From Anaerolineaceae bacterium (GTDB lineage: Bacteria; Chloroflexota; Anaerolineae; Aggregatilineales; Phototrophicaceae): a stretch of 64,000 bases of DNA. Below the pieces are notes generated by a model. The model saw nothing but the letters and a program-made list of their open reading frames with translations. It was not told where the DNA came from and did no database searches. The translations under genes and the position numbers were made by a program. Within the stretch, counting starts at the first letter, position 1. Each line of letters opens with the position of its first letter. The stretch lies in NCBI GenBank assembly GCA_002699585.1, contig PABP01000005.1:53982-117981 (forward strand), in the 5' to 3' direction. This document shows positions 62,294-64,000 of the stretch, piece by piece.

Positions 62294-63769
62294 ATGGGAA
62301 CGCTGTTTAAGCAAGGCACGATTGTCACCGCGGGCGACCAGTTCGTCGGCGATATTCTGGTTGAGGGCGAGATCATCACGCTGATTGGCAAGGACATCAG
62401 CCCAGAGGGCCATGAGGTCATTGATTGTGCGGGCAAGTATGTGATGCCCGGTGGCATCGACGTGCATACCCACCTGGAACTGCCCTTCGGCGCGACTGTT
62501 TCCAATGATGATTTTGAGACCGGGCACAAAGCAGCCGCGTTCGGGGGCACGACCAGCCACATCGACTTTGCCATCCAGCCGATTGGCGGCACCCTGGCTG
62601 ACGGTCTGGCGAACTGGCAAAAACGCGCACGGCTGGCCCAGATCGATTATGGCTTCCATATGACCATCACTGACCTGAACGAAGACGTCATGGCGGAGAT
62701 TCCGGGTATGCTGGATGAGGGCATCACCACGCTGAAGGTCTTCACAGCTTACAAAGGCGTCTATCAGTTGGATGATGGCTCGCTGTTCCGCATCATGAAC
62801 GTGGCCAAAGACCTGGGTATGCTGGTCATGGTCCACGCGGAAAATGGCGACGTCGAGGCGTACCTCAAGCCGCGTTTAATCGCTGAGGGCAAGACCGACC
62901 CTGTGTATCATGCCGCATCGCGCCCGCCAGAGATCGAAGGCGAGGCCACCAATCGCATGGTGACAATGGCCGGGATGATCGACTGCCCGCTGTACGTGGT
63001 GCATATGACCTGCGAACAATCGATTGAAGCGCTGCGGCGCGGTCGCAAGCTGGGCTACCCGGTCATGGGCGAAACCTGCGTGCAGTACTTCTTCCTGACC
63101 GTTGATGAGCATCTGGGCGCACCCGGCTTTGAAGGTGCGAAGTACGTCGCCTCGCCGCCGATCCGCAGCAAACACGATCATGGGATTCTGTGGCAGGCCG
63201 TTCAGGATGGCACATTACAACACATCAGCACCGACCACTGCTCTTTCTGGTATGAGGGTGGCATCGGCCCGTGTGAGGACTGGCGTGCGGAACATGGCAA
63301 CGCCGATTGGGCCGACTTCGAGCGGCTCGACCCCAGTTATCGCCGCCCCGGTAAGGAACTGGGCCTGGGTGATTTTTCAAAGATGCCCAACGGCATGCCC
63401 GGTATCGAAGACCGCATGCTCATGATTTGGGAGTTTGGCGTTAACGGTGGTCGCCTGTCACCGAGCAAGTTCGTCGAGCTGATGTGCACCAATCCGGCTA
63501 AGATGTTCGGCATGTATCCCAAGAAAGGTACGCTGGCGGTCGGCAGTGATGCCGACATCCTGGTGTGGGACCCGACCGTTGAGCATGTCATCAGCGCGGA
63601 CACGCACCACATGAAGGTCGATTACAATTGCTACGAAGGCACGCGCATCACCGGCAAGCCGATTCTGGTTTACCAGCGTGGGAATAAGCTTGTCGATGGG
63701 GACGAGTGGCTGGGAAAAATCGGCGGCGGGCAGTATATCCGGCGCAAGCCCAATGCGGAGATTTTGTAG
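62294..63769 (+). CDS. hydA: Dihydropyrimidinase / D-hydantoinase
   Basis: The 491-residue protein is a cyclic amidohydrolase of the dihydropyrimidinase group. It has the metal HTH in GGIDVHTHLELPFG near 57, a Lys for carboxylation in LKVFTAYKG near 148, HAENGD near 182, HMTCEQS and STDHCSFW near 315 with metal Asp. It opens the ring of dihydrouracil or hydantoins. The ATG at 62294 follows AAAGGAG; the frame to 62165 would read through the palindromic repeat. No other pyrimidine-degrading gene is seen before the window ends. Confidence 0.93.
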   Translation: MGTLFKQGTIVTAGDQFVGDILVEGEIITLIGKDISPEGHEVIDCAGKYVMPGGIDVHTHLELPFGATVSNDDFETGHKAAAFGGTTSHIDFAIQPIGGTLADGLANWQKRARLAQIDYGFHMTITDLNEDVMAEIPGMLDEGITTLKVFTAYKGVYQLDDGSLFRIMNVAKDLGMLVMVHAENGDVEAYLKPRLIAEGKTDPVYHAASRPPEIEGEATNRMVTMAGMIDCPLYVVHMTCEQSIEALRRGRKLGYPVMGETCVQYFFLTVDEHLGAPGFEGAKYVASPPIRSKHDHGILWQAVQDGTLQHISTDHCSFWYEGGIGPCEDWRAEHGNADWADFERLDPSYRRPGKELGLGDFSKMPNGMPGIEDRMLMIWEFGVNGGRLSPSKFVELMCTNPAKMFGMYPKKGTLAVGSDADILVWDPTVEHVISADTHHMKVDYNCYEGTRITGKPILVYQRGNKLVDGDEWLGKIGGGQYIRRKPNAEIL

Positions 63770-63823
63770 GCTTAAAAAGATTCAATGCAAAGGCGCGAAG
63801 ACCGCAAAGAAAATAAGAGATAA

Positions 63824-63927
63824 CACACCCCACCCCTAAATCCCCTCCCCGAAGGAGAGGGGACTTTTATAGATCAGTATGGTTGCAGAAAGGCATCCTT
63901 CCTCCTTCGGGGCTGAGGGGGCGACAC
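63824..63927 (+). repeat. Dispersed hairpin-rich repeat, copy 3
   Basis: It begins ACACCCCACCCCTAAAT, has CCCCTCCCC paired with GGAGAGGGG, and ends GGCATCCTTCCTCCTTCGGGG followed by GCGACAC. It aligns with the reverse complement of 3585-3693 over its whole length and with the degraded copy at 18085-18160. It lies after hydA. The last 73 bases of the window hold no recognised feature. Confidence 0.7.
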
Positions 63928-64000
63928 TAAGGGCTGTGCAAGCGTAAGAAAGCAAGCCAGCCCTCGCGAAATAAACTCCAGCGACGAATGGGATCACCTT

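Noticed and set aside
1..64000. Insertion sequence, prophage or integrative element
   Set aside because: No transposase, integrase, phage structural or conjugation gene was recognised on either strand; the only mobile-like sequences are short non-coding repeats.

Overview
The window looks like chromosomal DNA of a mesophilic Chloroflexota bacterium, probably of the Anaerolineae. This is inferred from the mix of genes and not from any marker search. The clues are a rhamnose pathway built around an aldolase/dehydrogenase fusion of the type known from Chloroflexus and Bacillus, a short EF-Ts next to rpsB, several membrane-anchored TPR proteins with Thr/Pro-rich spacers, a Gln/Ala/Thr-rich coiled-coil membrane protein, and many VOC, SDR and GNAT genes. 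Most genes look moderately GC-rich. A few islands (about 6.9-8.1, 28.3-29.4 and 47.1-47.7 kb) are visibly AT-richer and may have been acquired. No transposase, integrase, phage gene, tRNA, rRNA or true CRISPR array was found.

Layout. 0-7 kb: start of a His-rich gene on the minus strand, then an L-rhamnose/lactaldehyde/lactate cluster (FGGY kinase, mutarotase, isomerase, aldolase-dehydrogenase fusion, LutA-like Fe-S protein). 6.9-8.1 kb: an AT-rich two-gene cassette (ASCH-like protein overlapping an unknown protein). 8-16 kb: envelope and redox genes, including a P460-like cytochrome, a radical SAM enzyme, a lipoprotein, and a CcdA plus thioredoxin-like lipoprotein pair. 16-24.7 kb: TetR, a LysM/M23 peptidase, an AraC-DUF5996 pair, a large PAS/GAF histidine kinase and a lipid kinase. 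24.7-28.1 kb: two M42 aminopeptidases around a TPR protein and a HEAT/zinc-ribbon protein. 28.3-39.4 kb: mixed metabolism and regulation, including a GT39-like transferase, an EVE protein, VOC proteins, MarR with an operator-like site, an aldehyde dehydrogenase, a BtrH-like protein, and an SRPBCC protein with its ArsR-like regulator.

39.4-46.5 kb: a long non-coding stretch with strong hairpins, a secreted repeat protein, a thioredoxin-VKOR fusion, an aldo/keto reductase, two tandem Uma2 genes, an LRR protein and a GNAT enzyme. 46.7-50.7 kb: core genes rpmB, rpsB, tsf and pyrH, each followed by terminator-like hairpins except that one unknown gene sits between rpmB and rpsB. 50.8-54.8 kb: three tandem TPR paralogues. 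54.8-60.3 kb: LysR, then TetR divergent from an ATC-hydrolase-like protein, a membrane protein and a cytochrome P450; a 100-bp promoter/operator-like unit is duplicated in front of two of these genes. Two very small genes follow. 60.3-64 kb: an esterase, an SDR, and a dihydropyrimidinase preceded by a perfect 28-bp palindrome.

At least two families of short dispersed repeats lie between genes. One is a hairpin-rich element of about 105 bp, with copies near 3.6, 18.1 and 63.9 kb. The other is a palindromic element near 62.2 kb with a probable relic near 20.5 kb.
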